From: Tragulus kanchil
Lineage: Eukaryota; Chordata; Mammalia; Artiodactyla; Tragulidae
NCBI GenBank assembly: GCA_022376925.1
Contig: JAIOJX010000004.1
Coordinates: 123,281,123-123,345,122, forward strand
Direction: 5' to 3'
Length of the DNA stretch: 64,000 nt
Shown piece by piece: positions 24,609 to 36,316 of the stretch. A program made the translations under genes and the position numbers. The first letter of the stretch is position 1; the number at the start of each line of letters is the position of its first letter. Under the pieces are notes generated by a model. That model saw only the letters and a list, made by a program, of their open reading frames with translations, had not been told where the DNA came from and ran no database searches.

Positions 24609-24737
24609 CTTCTGATATAGAACATCTGTATGGATCCTGGGCTGTGCAAACTGTGATCAGCCCCATCTGTCCAGTGACATGAGAAAGTCTCCAGTTCAGG
24701 CGACGGCACTTGGTGATTTTAGGATTCCCAGAAGAGT
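24609..24737 (-). pseudogene. GHR: GHR exon 4, frameshifted copy
   Basis: Splice sites are intact (CTGCAG acceptor above 24737, GTACAG donor below 24609), but the exon is 129 nt instead of 130. One base is missing around 24700, where the plus strand reads ggcgacggc while the other copies read ggcgagcggc. On the coding strand the loss falls in the Arg-Ser codons of KCRSPELE and shifts everything after it. The other copies, at 25740-25869 and 26886-26957, carry the missing base. A consensus base-calling error is the likeliest cause. Taken literally, this copy would not encode receptor. Confidence 0.85.
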
Positions 24738-25739
24738 CTGCAGAATAAAAAGGTAAGTCATGAAATCGGAGGGTAACGGATGGTGCTAAGAAAACACACA
24801 TTTACACTGATCAACAACAACCATCTTAAGCTCCCAGTTCTGCATTAAAATGGTCTTATAGCATATCAATAATCATAAGCAGTAAAAAAAGGAAAAACCT
24901 CACTTTGTAGGCCAGGAACTGGAATTCTGTAGTATAGTTTTAAATTACTCTCACACTACCAGTAATAAGAATAGCAACTACCATTTATTCAGTACTTACT
25001 ATGCTTGTCACCAAGCACTGTTAAGTGTTTTCCATATGTTAGTTAATAGAATCCTGCCAGGAAGCCATGGGGCACAGTCTGTTTCCTCCAGATACTCACA
25101 TGGCCTCTTTTGCCTCATTTATGTCTCTGCTATCAGGTACCACTAGGAAGGACCTCCTACAGCCTCCTCCTTTAAGATTCCACTGCTCAACATGCACACA
25201 CTCATGCATGCTCACTTTCACATGTTTACTCACTCATATGCTCGGGTACATCTGCACATACATTCATGCACATCCATACACACACTTGCACACAGATTCA
25301 TACATGTACACTCACCTGTTTGCCCACATTCATACATATTCACCCCTCTACCCACTTACTCACACACGTGCTCACTCTCAGATACTCTCAAGCACATGCA
25401 GATCTGTTCACAGTGCTAAAGACTGAGCGACTGAACAACACTCTTCCTGGCTTCTCTCAATAACCCATATTATCAGCTGAAATATTTCTGTCATTCCCCA
25501 CTGGAAGTACTGTTCATGAGACCGGGGGCTTTATCTTTTGGTCGTCACTACCTTATCTGCAGCACCTAAAATAGAACCCCAAATATATAGTAAGGGCTCA
25601 GCTAATATATTTGAATGAATAAATGGGTGAATGCATTTAGATCATCAAAATAGATCATTTCCATTCTCTCACTGCATGAAACTCAAGGCATTTTCATCAG
25701 AAAATTCATGGAGAGAAAAGTCAGGCATGAAGGCTGTAC

Positions 25740-25869
25740 CTTCTGATATAGAACATCTGTATGGATCCTGGGCTGTGCAAACTGTGATCAGCCCCATCTG
25801 TCCAGTGACATGAGAAAGTCTCCAGTTCAGGCGAGCGGCACTTGGTGATTTTAGGATTCCCAGAAGAGT
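25740..25869 (-). CDS. GHR: Growth hormone receptor exon 4, intact copy
   Basis: This is the full 130-nt exon: two bases finishing an Asn codon, 42 codons from [10 protein letters not shown] to QMFYIR, then AG opening an Arg codon completed by exon 5. The acceptor is TTCTGCAG and the donor GTACAG. It encodes the first half of extracellular domain 1. Its two cysteines (TKC and FSC) form the first receptor disulfide, and the [14 protein letters not shown] core is very typical of mammalian GHR. Differences from cattle as I remember it are I for F in PKITKC, ADH for ANH, H for Q in SLHSP and I for V in GSIQ. With the frame-completing Asn, a potential NSS sequon spans the exon 3/4 boundary. This is the best copy of three. 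Confidence 0.94.
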
Positions 25870-27932
25870 CTGCAGAATAAAAAGGTAAGTCATGAAATCG
25901 GGAGGGTAACGGATGGTGCTAAGAAAACACACATTTACACTGATCAACAACAACCACTTCTGGAAATGCTGTTGCCCTGGGCCCTAGCTTCAGAGCTATA
26001 CTGTCTGTTATTTCTCTGTCAGCCCTGGATTCCAGGACAAACCATTTTGTCTTTATTTCTAAACCTTATTTATTGGGGAGGGGAGGGTGTTTAAGAAACC
26101 AGAGCTAGAGATGAGGATTACGGTACAAGTAGTTTATTAGGAGGGAGACCCCAGGAAAGGGGGAGAGAGATGTGGGGACCAGAGAACAGGTAACACAGAG
26201 TGTGCTATTCACCTTATTCCCATAGAGGCCGATGGGGGCTCAGGTCCCTCTGAGAAGCTGTGCAAAGCATGCCTTCCTGGGATCCTCGACAAGGACGGGA
26301 GACCAGGCGTTTATTCACCAACTAACTCCCACTTCCCATTGGCTGAGGGCTGCCCTGGAGGTATTAATGCACATGAACTTCAGGGCTTCACCTGCATGTG
26401 GGAAGACCTTGCAGAAATCACGCAGGCACCTGAAGTGTGCCCAGTGACCTGCACGGTGGCAGGTGCCCCTCACTGATGGCGATGTTGGCACCAGGTGGGC
26501 CCAAGAGATGCGGTGTGGGGACCACAGCATCCACCACAGAGCCTCCTCTCGTTAGATATTTTTGATAAAAACTCACCGACATGTGCCTTCTTTTAAAAGA
26601 TTCAGCCAGTAAACTCATTAAATAGATGCCTACTTTGAACAACATATATATATATACACACTCTTAGTGTGTTATACTACACAACTTAGCGCTTTAACAA
26701 CAAACATGATTTAACTCCTGCAGAGCTGAGGGGAGGGTTGCACATTCTAACTGCTCTTTTGCACAGAATGTGAGGAGAAGAATACATTGGATTTCATTGT
26801 GAGAGATGTGAAATCCAGTCCCAGCTCTGATACTGTTTAGCCTGTTTGATGGAGATGGGGCAAATAGACGAAACTGTGTCACCCTCTGTCCAGTGACATG
26901 AGAAAGTCTCCAGTTCAGGCGAGCGGCACTTGGTGATTTTAGGATTCCCAGAAGAGTCTGCAGAATAAAAAGGTAAGTCATGAAATCGGGAGGGTAACGG
27001 ATGGTGCTAAGAAAACACACATTTACACTGATCAACAACAACCACTTCTGGAAATGCTGTTGCCCTGGGCCCTAGCTTCAGAGCTATACTGTCTGTTATT
27101 TCTCTGTCAGCCCTGGATTCCAGGACAAACCATTTTGTCTTTATTTCTAAACCTTATTTATTGGGGAGGGGAGGGTGTTTAAGAAACCAGAGCTAGAGAT
27201 GAGGATTACGGTACAAGTAGTTTATTAGGAGGGAGACCCCAGGAAAGGGGGAGAGAGATGTGGGGACCAGAGAACAGGTAACACAGAGTGTGCTATTCAC
27301 CTTATTCCCATAGAGGCCGATGGGGGCTCAGGTCCCTCTGAGAAGCTGTGCAAAGCATGCCTTCCTGGGATCCTCGACAAGGACGGGAGACCAGGCGTTT
27401 ATTCACCAACTAACTCCCACTTCCCATTGGCTGAGGGCTGCCCTGGAGGTATTAATGCACATGAACTTCAGGGCTTCACCTGCATGTGGGAAGACCTTGC
27501 AGAAATCTACGCAGGCACCTGAAGTGTGCCCAGTGACCTGCACGGTGGCAGGTGCCCCTCACTGATGGCGATGTTGGCACCAGGTGGGCCCAAGAGATGC
27601 GGTGTGGGGACCACAGCATCCACCACAGAGCCTCCTCTCGTTAGATATTTTTGATAAAAACTCACCGACATGTGCCTTCTTTTAAAAGATTCAGCCAGTA
27701 AACTCATTAAATAGATGCCTACTTTGAACAACATATATATATATACACACTCTTAGTGTGTTATACTACACAACTTAGCGCTTTAACAACAAACATGATT
27801 TAACTCCTGCAGAGCTGAGGGGAGGGTTGCACATTCTAACTGCTCTTTTGCACAGAATGTGAGGAGAAGAAATACATTGGATTTCATTGTGAGAGATGTG
27901 AAATCCAGTCCCAGCTCTGATACTGTTTAGCC
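25797..27932 (+). repeat. Duplication 12, period ~1,088 bp, cuts GHR exon 4
   Basis: Bases 25797-26842 repeat at 26885-27932. Differences are single-base insertions in copy 2 (near 27507 and 27867). Copy 2 starts inside exon 4. Confidence 0.92.
26886..26957 (-). pseudogene. GHR: GHR exon 4, truncated copy
   Basis: Only the first 72 nt of exon 4 (coding order) are present, with the acceptor intact. The coding sequence stops in the TFSCHWTD region at a ~1.1 kb duplication junction near 26885. The rest of the exon and the donor are missing; on its low-coordinate side it joins directly to intron 3 sequence from the previous copy. The base missing from the copy at 24609-24737 is present here. It is best read as the end of a contig overlapping its neighbour. 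Confidence 0.85.
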
Positions 27933-27990
27933 GTGATTTTCCCAAGTCACTTGGGCCTCAGCTTCCTCAGTAGAGAGGTTCAAATAGACG
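27898..27990 (+). mobile_element. MIR-like SINE fragment
   Basis: The order tgaaatccagtcccagctctgat, cccaagtcacttgggcctcagcttcctcag follows the MIR core. The leading part also appears near 26807 in the first copy of duplication 12. Confidence 0.6.
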
Positions 27991-27998
27991 AGTTCTTC

Positions 27999-30256
27999 AA
28001 CTTTATGACTTTTAAGTGACATAAACAACCATGAATAACAACGTACAGAACCAAAACATGATTTTGGCGTTTGAGCAGAAACCACTGGAGAACACGAAAT
28101 GCAAACACCATTCGGGTTCCTATAATCTCTGTGCAAGAAGCCTGCTACATAATGGTAAGAATAAATGCAACCCCAAAACTTGAAACATGAAGGAAAAAAA
28201 ATTGCTAGTTTGGGGAAAGGAACTTAAAAGAATTAATCTGAAACACATTTTGCTTGCTTAAACTTACTATTCCTATTTATTCTGTTTCCTTTTAACTCCA
28301 GATGTATAGAAAGCCCCATATTATCTTCCATTTTAAGAAATAGGAAATTCATGGTTGTGGTGCTAATGGAATGAAGTATGTGCCCACAGAGGAATCTTGC
28401 TGTGGACACAGTGCAGCAAAGCTACATTTTTTTTTGGTCTTTTTTGTGTCAATCTTTCATTGCTTGCCTGCCTTTCCCTACCTTCCTCCCTTCTTCTCCT
28501 TCCTTTCTTCTTTTATGGCTGTGTGCCGCTAGGTGCTCAGATGGCCCCATGGATCCCTCCCTCCCGTTAGCCACAACCTTAACTATGAACTCCCCCTTGA
28601 GCAACTTGCCTTGAACCTGTGGAATATGACAGCATTCAAGGGAAGTCACATCTGTGATTAAGTTACAAAAGACTGTGTCTTCTGTCTCATGGGCTGACTG
28701 AGTCTCTTGCTAGTTGTGCTGAAACGAGCTGCTGCATTAGTGAGACCCACACAGCAAAGAACTGAGCGTGGCCCCTGGTCCACCATCGGCAAGAAGTTTG
28801 AGGCCCTCAGCGTAACAATCTTCCAGGAACTGAATCCTGGGGAGCAACTGCTTAAGTGAGCATAGATACCGATCCTTCCCCAGTCCACACTGAGGATGAG
28901 ACCACGGTCCTCACTGGCACTTTGAGTGCAGCTCTGTGAGAGAATCCAAAGCAGGCCCAGCTGATAGGTCCATTTGGAGGAAAGACAGGGAAAAATATTA
29001 GCGATAGTAAATATTTGAATGTTGTTGATATGTAAGGAATAAATTCAATGTATCAGAACTTCAAAGCAGTATTTAAAATGACATAAATCACTTTTCTTTG
29101 TTAATAGAATATGTCGAAAGATTTTGGTCGGTTCTAACTTTATGACTTTTAAGTGACATAAACAACCATGAATAACAACGTACAGAACCAAAACATGATT
29201 TTGGCGTTTGAGCAGAAACCACTGGAGAACACGAAATGCAAACACCATTCGGGTTCCTATAATCTCTGTGCAAGAAGCCTGCTACATAATGGTAAGAATA
29301 AATGCAACCCCAAAACTTGAAACATGAAGGAAAAAAAATTGCTAGTTTGGGGAAAGGAACTTAAAAGAATTAATCTGAAACACATTTTGCTTGCTTAAAC
29401 TTACTATTCCTATTTATTCTGTTTCCTTTTAACTCCAGATGTATAGAAAGCCCCATATTATCTTCCATTTTAAGAAATAGGAAATTCATGGTTGTGGTGC
29501 TAATGGAATGAAGTATGTGCCCACAGAGGAATCTTGCTGTGGACACAGTGCAGCAAAGCTACATTTTTTTTTGGTCTTTTTTGTGTCAATCTTTCATTGC
29601 TTGCCTGCCTTTCCCTACCTTCCTCCCTTCTTCTCCTTCCTTTCTTCTTTTATGGCTGTGTGCCGCTAGGTGCTCAGATGGCCCCATGGATCCCTCCCTC
29701 CCGTTAGCCACAACCTTAACTATGAACTCCCCCTTGAGCAACTTGCCTTGAACCTGTGGAATATGACAGCATTCAAGGGAAGTCACATCTGTGATTAAGT
29801 TACAAAAGACTGTGTCTTCTGTCTCATGGGCTGACTGAGTCTCTTGCTAGTTGTGCTGAAACGAGCTGCTGCATTAGTGAGACCCACACAGCAAAGAACT
29901 GAGCGTGGCCCCTGGTCCACCATCGGCAAGAAGTTTGAGGCCCTCAGCGTAACAATCTTCCAGGAACTGAATCCTGGGGAGCAACTGCTTAAGTGAGCAT
30001 AGATACCGATCCTTCCCCAGTCCACACTGAGGATGAGACCACGGTCCTCACTGGCACTTTGAGTGCAGCTCTGTGAGAGAATCCAAAGCAGGCCCAGCTG
30101 ATAGGTCCATTTGGAGGAAAGACAGGGAAAAATATTAGCGATAGTAAATATTTGAATGTTGTTGATATGTAAGGAATAAATTCAATGTATCAGAACTTCA
30201 AAGCAGTATTTAAAATGACATAAATCACTTTTCTTTGTTAATAGAATATGTCGAAA
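27999..30256 (+). repeat. Duplication 13, period ~1,137 bp
   Basis: Bases 27999-29119 repeat at 29136-30256 with a 16-base spacer. The copies look identical. Confidence 0.93.
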
Positions 30257-32135
30257 TGAGCCTAGAGAAGTGAGTAACTTCTCTTTCAGAGGCAAGAAGA
30301 ACTGCAGTGTAACTGGCTACCTTTCTCTTTCCCAGATGCCTCCTGCTTCAGGTGTTACCACTGTGGCTGAAGACATTCTACATCCCTAAGTCCAGGTCCT
30401 TAGTCATGCTGAGGTTTTCCATATCTGAGAGATTCTGGCCTAACCTTAAAATGAGCACCTGTCTATTGGATATGAAAATCCTAGTAGAAACTTGTTCTGT
30501 GTTTTACTCTGAAGCCAACACATGGTTACTATACACGCTGAGGTCCTCTCTGATGGGCCACACACAGTCATTTCTAAACTAGAACTACTTCCTACTCTTG
30601 GATTTTTTTGTATAAACCTAAAGACAGTGTAGTACACTGTCCCTTTATAACATCTATTAATATTTCAATGGACAAATGAGCATGCGCCCAGAGCTAGTGC
30701 TCTGCAACGAGAGAGGCTACTGCAATAGGAGGCCCACACAGGACAGAGAATAAAAATGGATGAAAATAAATCAAAAAAAGAAAACAATAAAAAAGGCCAA
30801 AATTAAAAAAAAAAAATCCCCAGAATGGAAAGATGACAAGCTCAGAGGTGTGCTCTTAACTCTCAGTAATCTGCAACCTGGTGAGCCCTAAGAGCAGCAT
30901 TTCCTAACTGTGACTGCACATCGGAATTGACTGAGGAGTTGTAAAAGATACTGATGCCTTGGTCTACTCCCAGAGGCTGGACCCTATGTGTCAGGGGTGC
31001 AAGCTTCTAGAAAAGCTGGACCCGGGGGAAGACAGGTCCCTGGTCCACCATCCCGGCAAGAAGTTTGAGGCCCTCAGCGTAACAATCTTCCAGGAACTGA
31101 ATCCTGGGAGCAACTGCTTAAGTGAGCATAGATACCGATCCTTCCCCAGTCCACACTGAGGATGAGACCACGGTCCTCACTGGCACTTTGAGTGCAGCTC
31201 TGTGAGAGAATCCAAAGCAGGCCCAGCTGATAGGTCCATTTGGAGGAAAGACAGGGAAAAATATTAGCGATAGTAAATATTTGAATGTTGTTGATATGTA
31301 AGGAATAAATTCAATGTATCAGAACTTCAAAGCAGTATTTAAAATGACATAAATCACTTTTCTTTGTTAATAGAATATGTCGAAATGAGCCTAGAGAAGT
31401 GAGTAACTTCTCTTTCAGAGGCAAGAAGAACTGCAGTGTAACTGGCTACCTTTCTCTTTCCCAGATGCCTCCTGCTTCAGGTGTTACCACTGTGGCTGAA
31501 GACATTCTACATCCCTAAGTCCAGGTCCTTAGTCATGCTGAGGTTTTCCATATCTGAGAGATTCTGGCCTAACCTTAAAATGAGCACCTGTCTATTGGAT
31601 ATGAAAATCCTAGTAGAAACTTGTTCTGTGTTTTACTCTGAAGCCAACACATGGTTACTATACACGCTGAGGTCCTCTCTGATGGGCCACACACAGTCAT
31701 TTCTAAACTAGAACTACTTCCTACTCTTGGATTTTTTTGTATAAACCTAAAGACAGTGTAGTACACTGTCCCTTTATAACATCTATTAATATTTCAATGG
31801 ACAAATGAGCATGCGCCCAGAGCTAGTGCTCTGCAACGAGAGAGGCTACTGCAATAGGAGGCCCACACAGGACAGAGAATAAAAATGGATGAAAATAAAT
31901 CAAAAAAAGAAAACAATAAAAAAGGCCAAAATTAAAAAAAAAAAATCCCCAGAATGGAAAGATGACAAGCTCAGAGGTGTGCTCTTAACTCTCAGTAATC
32001 TGCAACCTGGTGAGCCCTAAGAGCAGCATTTCCTAACTGTGACTGCACATCGGAATTGACTGAGGAGTTGTAAAAGATACTGATGCCTTGGTCTACTCCC
32101 AGAGGCTGGACCCTATGTGTCAGGGGTGCAAGCTT
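29910..32135 (+). repeat. Duplication 14, period ~1,128 bp
   Basis: Bases 29910-31006 repeat at 31038-32135. Length differences occur at catcgg/catcccgg and in a G run (ctgggga/ctggga). Both copies carry a partial CHR-type SINE tail. Confidence 0.92.
30682..30820 (+). mobile_element. CHR-type SINE, 3' half
   Basis: The body phrases gcgcccagagctagtgctctg, agaggctactgc and taggaggcccacac are followed by an A-rich tail to about 30818. The tRNA-like head is missing. Its duplicate is at about 31811-31949. Confidence 0.6.
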
Positions 32136-32215
32136 GGGTACTGAGATTTTTTAAAAGTTCCCCTGTTCTGTGAAATAGGTATCCCGGGTTGAGAGCCACT
32201 GTTGTAGAGAAACAC
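32010..32215 (+). mobile_element. MER5-like hAT DNA transposon relic
   Basis: The sequence begins gagcagcatttcctaactgtgactgcacatcggaattg and ends ggttgagagccactgttg. This is the pattern of a short non-autonomous hAT element with inverted ends. The first part also occurs at 30884-31006, cut by the duplication junction. Confidence 0.5.
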
Positions 32216-32605
32216 AGCCACATGTAAGCACTGCAAAGTTGGCTTTCCACATGGTTAGGTCCTCTGATCAGTTCTAGCAGAGTGACAGTTCAGGAGTGAC
32301 ACTTGGTGGTAGTCCTATGAGCCAAGTTCTGGAGGGTGGAAGAAGGATATGAATTAAGGATATTAAGGTCTCAATATAATAATGAGAAATAATAAAAAAT
32401 TACTAATAGAATCACTATAAATGACTGCCAAATGAAAACAGAAATTCACTATTTATTACTCATGCTTTGCTCTTTGGAGGGGAAAGGCTTGGCTTCTGTC
32501 AAATTTGTGCTCTTGAAATGTGGACAGTGACTTGGGTGGAAGGGCTGGGTCATTTCAGATATAAGTTCTTAAAGATATAGTAACTTAAATTTCAAAACCT
32601 GTCAT

Positions 32606-32917
32606 TGAGGACTTCCCTGGAGCTACAGTGAGTAAGAATTTTCCCATGCAATGAAGGGGACGTGGGTTTCTATCCCTGGTCCATGAAGATTCCCCAGGCT
32701 GTAGAGCAGCTAAGCTCATGGGCCACAACTCTCGACCCCACGAGTCCCAACTGTTGAGCCAACCTGCTGCAATGACCGAAGCCCGAGCGCCTGGAGCCCA
32801 CGCTCCACACATTAGAAGCCATCACAGTGAGAAGCCTACACAGCACAACAAAGGGCCGTCCCACGCACACAGCAACAAAGATCCAGAGAAGCCAAAAATA
32901 TTTAAAAAATAAATAAA
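32606..32917 (+). mobile_element. CHR-type tRNA-derived SINE, near full length
   Basis: The head gaggacttccctgg is followed by a degraded box-B region (gggtttctatccctggtcc), then the body (ctgcaatgaccgaagcccgagcgcc, gcacaacaaagggccg) and an A/T-rich tail ending aataaataaa near 32917. It lies in single-copy sequence. Confidence 0.7.
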
Positions 32918-34045
32918 TCTGTCATTTAATCATCACTGGAAAAAATTAACATGATAGATCCTGTCTATTAAGTTTCAGTCATATGAGGGCTGAAAGTATT
33001 TTAGCTGTGTCATATCAGTCTATGGAGTTGACATAAAATGGAACAACTAATAAAATTGAATGCCCAAAAGTGAAAAAAAGGAATAATGGTTCATGAATGT
33101 TTGGAGAACTAAGAGATATTTTAAATATATGTGTAAACCTATACCTCTAAATGCTAAACCTCAAACTTCTGATGGACTATAAACTGGTTATAAAAATAAT
33201 AAGTTAAACTAGTATTCATACTGAAATTATTTCAAGAAAGCCTGAAGAGAGTTTTACTAAAATTCCAATTTTCAAAACTTGGTGTTATATTCAAACCTGC
33301 AGTGACAGAAGGGCAGCATTGGAGGAGGTGGGAGGCACTGCTGGTTGCAGCCCACCACCTTTGACAGTGACCGTGACTGACTCTGCAGCCAGACTGGCTG
33401 GGCCCCCTTCCCTTCCCAGTGGGCCTCCCCTTGGAGGAAGACAATTTTCCTGGGCAGGACACAGAGGTTAAGCAGCTGCTACACACACAGAGGCACTTGA
33501 CTTGGCTTCTTACTCTGTTCTCTCACCAGTCATGCTTCCCTATCCTCAGCTCATGACAAAGCAGAAACAAAAACCAAATGAAATCACATACAAGTGGCCA
33601 ATGTATTCTTGGGGTTCAGGGTTAGAAGGAAGAAGAGGAGCAACTGAAATGGGAGGGGAAGGCTGGAAGGAAAGAGGTTTCTAGAGGGAAAGGATGACCT
33701 TCCTGGAGCTCCAGGTCATGGAGGGGAAGGCAGGCACTCCACAGCCATCTGCCCTTTAATCTACAGCCTCCACTACGCCTGTCACATGGACCATCTGCTG
33801 TCAACAGTCCTGGACACTTGTTATCAGTGCTCAGTGGGGGCTGGGGACTCAATATCTTATGAAGAGACAACCTTGCTATTTGACCAAAGGATAACTGAAC
33901 ACCTCCAGTTGAACTGCCTTTTGAGTTGGGGGGCATGGAAAAACACTAAACAACCCTTGATATGATTAAGAATGAAAACTTGCAAAGACATATGAAGTTC
34001 ATTTGTCTATAAAATTGTTGTCTTTTCGTAAGTAAATAAATGGAC

Positions 34046-34182
34046 TGGGCTGTTGCTGCTTCATCACTTTAGTCATGTCCGACTCTGTGTGACCCCGTGG
34101 ACTGCAGCCTGTCAGGCTCCTCTGTCCATGAAATTTTCCAGGCAAGAATATTGGAGTGGGTTGCCATTTCCTACTCCATACA
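34046..34182 (-). mobile_element. Bov-tA-type SINE, reverse, truncated
   Basis: Plus-strand landmarks are gtcatgtccgactctgtgtg, cccgtggactgcagcctgtc, ggctcctctgtcc and gcaagaatattggagtggg. The head half is missing. It sits just before, and in inverted orientation to, the BovB fragment at 34262. Confidence 0.8.
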
Positions 34183-34261
34183 GTCTAGATAAATGAACGT
34201 CATAAGTAAATAAATGGAACGGTGGTTGAATTTAGTGTTTCTAAAATGTTATGCTTTATTT

Positions 34262-34702
34262 TTCTATATAGCCAAAGCTATGGTTTTCCCAGTAGTCATG
34301 TATGGATATGAGAGTTGGATCATAAAGAAGGCTGAGTTGCCGAAGAATTGATGCCTTTGAACTGTGGTGTTGGAGAAGACCCGTGGACTGCAAGGAGATC
34401 AAACCAGGCAATCCTAAAGGAAATCAACCCTGAATATTCCCCTGAAGGACTGATGCTGAAGTTCCATACCTTGGCCACCTGTTACAAAGAGCCAGCTCAC
34501 TGAGAAGACCATGAGGCTGTGAAAGTTTGAGGCAGGAAGAGAAGGGAGCAACAGAGGATGAGGTGGTTGGAGGGCATCACTGACTCAATGGACGAGAGTT
34601 TGAGCAAGATCTGGGAGATGATGAAGGACTGGGAAGCCTGGTGTGCTGCAGTCCATGGGGTTGCGAATAGTCAAGACACAACTTAGTGACTGAACTGAAC
34701 TG
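34262..34702 (+). mobile_element. BovB (RTE) LINE, 3' end
   Basis: About 440 bases match the BovB 3' end. They include degraded reverse-transcriptase C-terminal codons (PVVMYGYESW then KKAE, in frame before stops) and the phrases gaattgatgcctttgaactg and tggtgttggagaagaccc. The end reads gcatcactgactcaatggac, ggttgcgaatagtcaagaca and gtgactgaactgaactg. Frames are broken. BovB in mammals is characteristic of ruminants, where it is thought to have arrived horizontally; Bov-tA SINEs borrow its 3' end. Confidence 0.85.
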
Positions 34703-35052
34703 TTTGCTGGGGCTGCCTGAGGACTAGGCTCTGGACCAAGGGGCACTGCATTTTGCACAATGCTGGTAAACACTTAGGTGGACCCCTTACCCAGCTTCCT
34801 GAAGTCCTCCCTTTTGAAACTCTGCTTTGTGGACATGCTTCCTTCTCAAAAGTACACTTGGCATTTTCCAAAGCACTCTTTGAAGAGCTTCAGTAATTCA
34901 GTAATTCCTCCACCTCAGAGCATCCTACACCCTCTTTGCTAAATATAGGTCTTGTCTTTGATGGACGCTGGCCTGTCAAAATCTGGTATAAGAAATTTGT
35001 AGCTCTGATTGATCACTATTGTTAAAAGCAAGTAAACTACCTTACAGGTAAT

Positions 35053-35272
35053 ATGGGCTTTGCAGGTGGTGCTAGAGGCAAGGAACCTGCTTGTCAATGC
35101 AGGATATGCAAGAGATGTGGGTTCAATCTCCTGGATCAGGAAGATCTTGTGAAGAAGGAAATGGCAATCCACTCCAGTATTCTTGCCTAGAAAATTCCAT
35201 GGGTAGAGGAGCCTGGTGGACTGCAGTCCATGGGGCCACAAGAAGTCAGACACAACTGAGCACATAGACAAT
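35053..35272 (+). mobile_element. Bov-tA SINE, near full length
   Basis: The head tgggctttgcaggtggtgct is followed by caatgcaggatatgcaag, cactccagtattcttgcct, aggagcctggtggactg and cagacacaactgagcac. Its duplicate is at 36097-36316. Confidence 0.88.
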
Positions 35273-36096
35273 ACAGTGTGAAAGAAAACGTGTTTTAAAA
35301 GTCTGGTAGACTTTTTCTAACCCATGAATTGCCAAATGTTATATGAACTGAGTACTCATAGCTTCATAAACTATTGGCAAAAAAAACTTTGACGTTGAAA
35401 ATTGGCAAAGAATTGAATCAAGTATTTTGTACTAGACTATACTAAATGTAAGCAATTCACATTCACACTTGATTTTCTTTATGGTTCCCTGCAGAATGGA
35501 GGAAGGCACAGCTGTAAAATCTTCTGTTAGGTACTTAGAGTTGAGAACAAGAGTCCACAAAATTTCCTCTGAACTATTCATTTCTTTCTTATTAAGTATT
35601 TTAAACTCTAGTACACTTTAAAAAATGGATTCTTGGTGCATTTAAAACACTCTGACTAAAACAAAGGTGTAGTGAACACATCCAGTTACTTTAAGATGAA
35701 TTTCATGTGAACTTTGCAGTGTCTTGGAGCAGTGTTTGCGGCACACATGGTCTGGCAGGATTTAACTGGATGCAGCCCTTGCGGACAGCTTATCTGTATG
35801 GCAATGTCAGGAAACAGAGTATGCAGTACTGCTAGCATTCAAGCGTCCTTTCTTTTCACCAAAACTTGCTTTGTGGACATGCTTCCTTCTCAAAAGTACA
35901 CTTGGCATTTTCCAAAGCACTCTTTGAAGAGCTTCAGTAATTCAGTAATTCCTCCACCTCAGAGCATCCTACACCCTCTTTGCTAAATATAGGTCTTGTC
36001 TTTGATGGACGCTGGCCTGTCAAAATCTGGTATAAGAAATTTGTAGCTCTGATTGATCACTATTGTTAAAAGCAAGTAAACTACCTTACAGGTAAT

Positions 36097-36316
36097 ATGG
36101 GCTTTGCAGGTGGTGCTAGAGGCAAGGAACCTGCTTGTCAATGCAGGATATGCAAGAGATGTGGGTTCAATCTCCTGGATCAGGAAGATCTTGTGAAGAA
36201 GGAAATGGCAATCCACTCCAGTATTCTTGCCTAGAAAATTCCATGGGTAGAGGAGCCTGGTGGACTGCAGTCCATGGGGCCACAAGAAGTCAGACACAAC
36301 TGAGCACATAGACAAT
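36097..36316 (+). mobile_element. Bov-tA SINE, duplicate copy
   Basis: This is the same element as 35053-35272, in the second copy of duplication 15. Confidence 0.88.

Larger units (their letters stand above)
23694..25954 (+). repeat. Duplication 11, period ~1,132 bp, contains GHR exon 4
   Basis: Bases 23694-24823 repeat at 24826-25954. Differences are one A in a run near 23718, the missing base in exon 4 of copy 1, and one G in a run just outside exon 4. The first ~300 bases also occur in duplication 10, giving three copies. Confidence 0.92.

Noticed and set aside
34262..34702. Host gene fragment with a Trp-rich short peptide
   Set aside because: The codons fit the C-terminal part of the BovB reverse transcriptase and are followed by stops.
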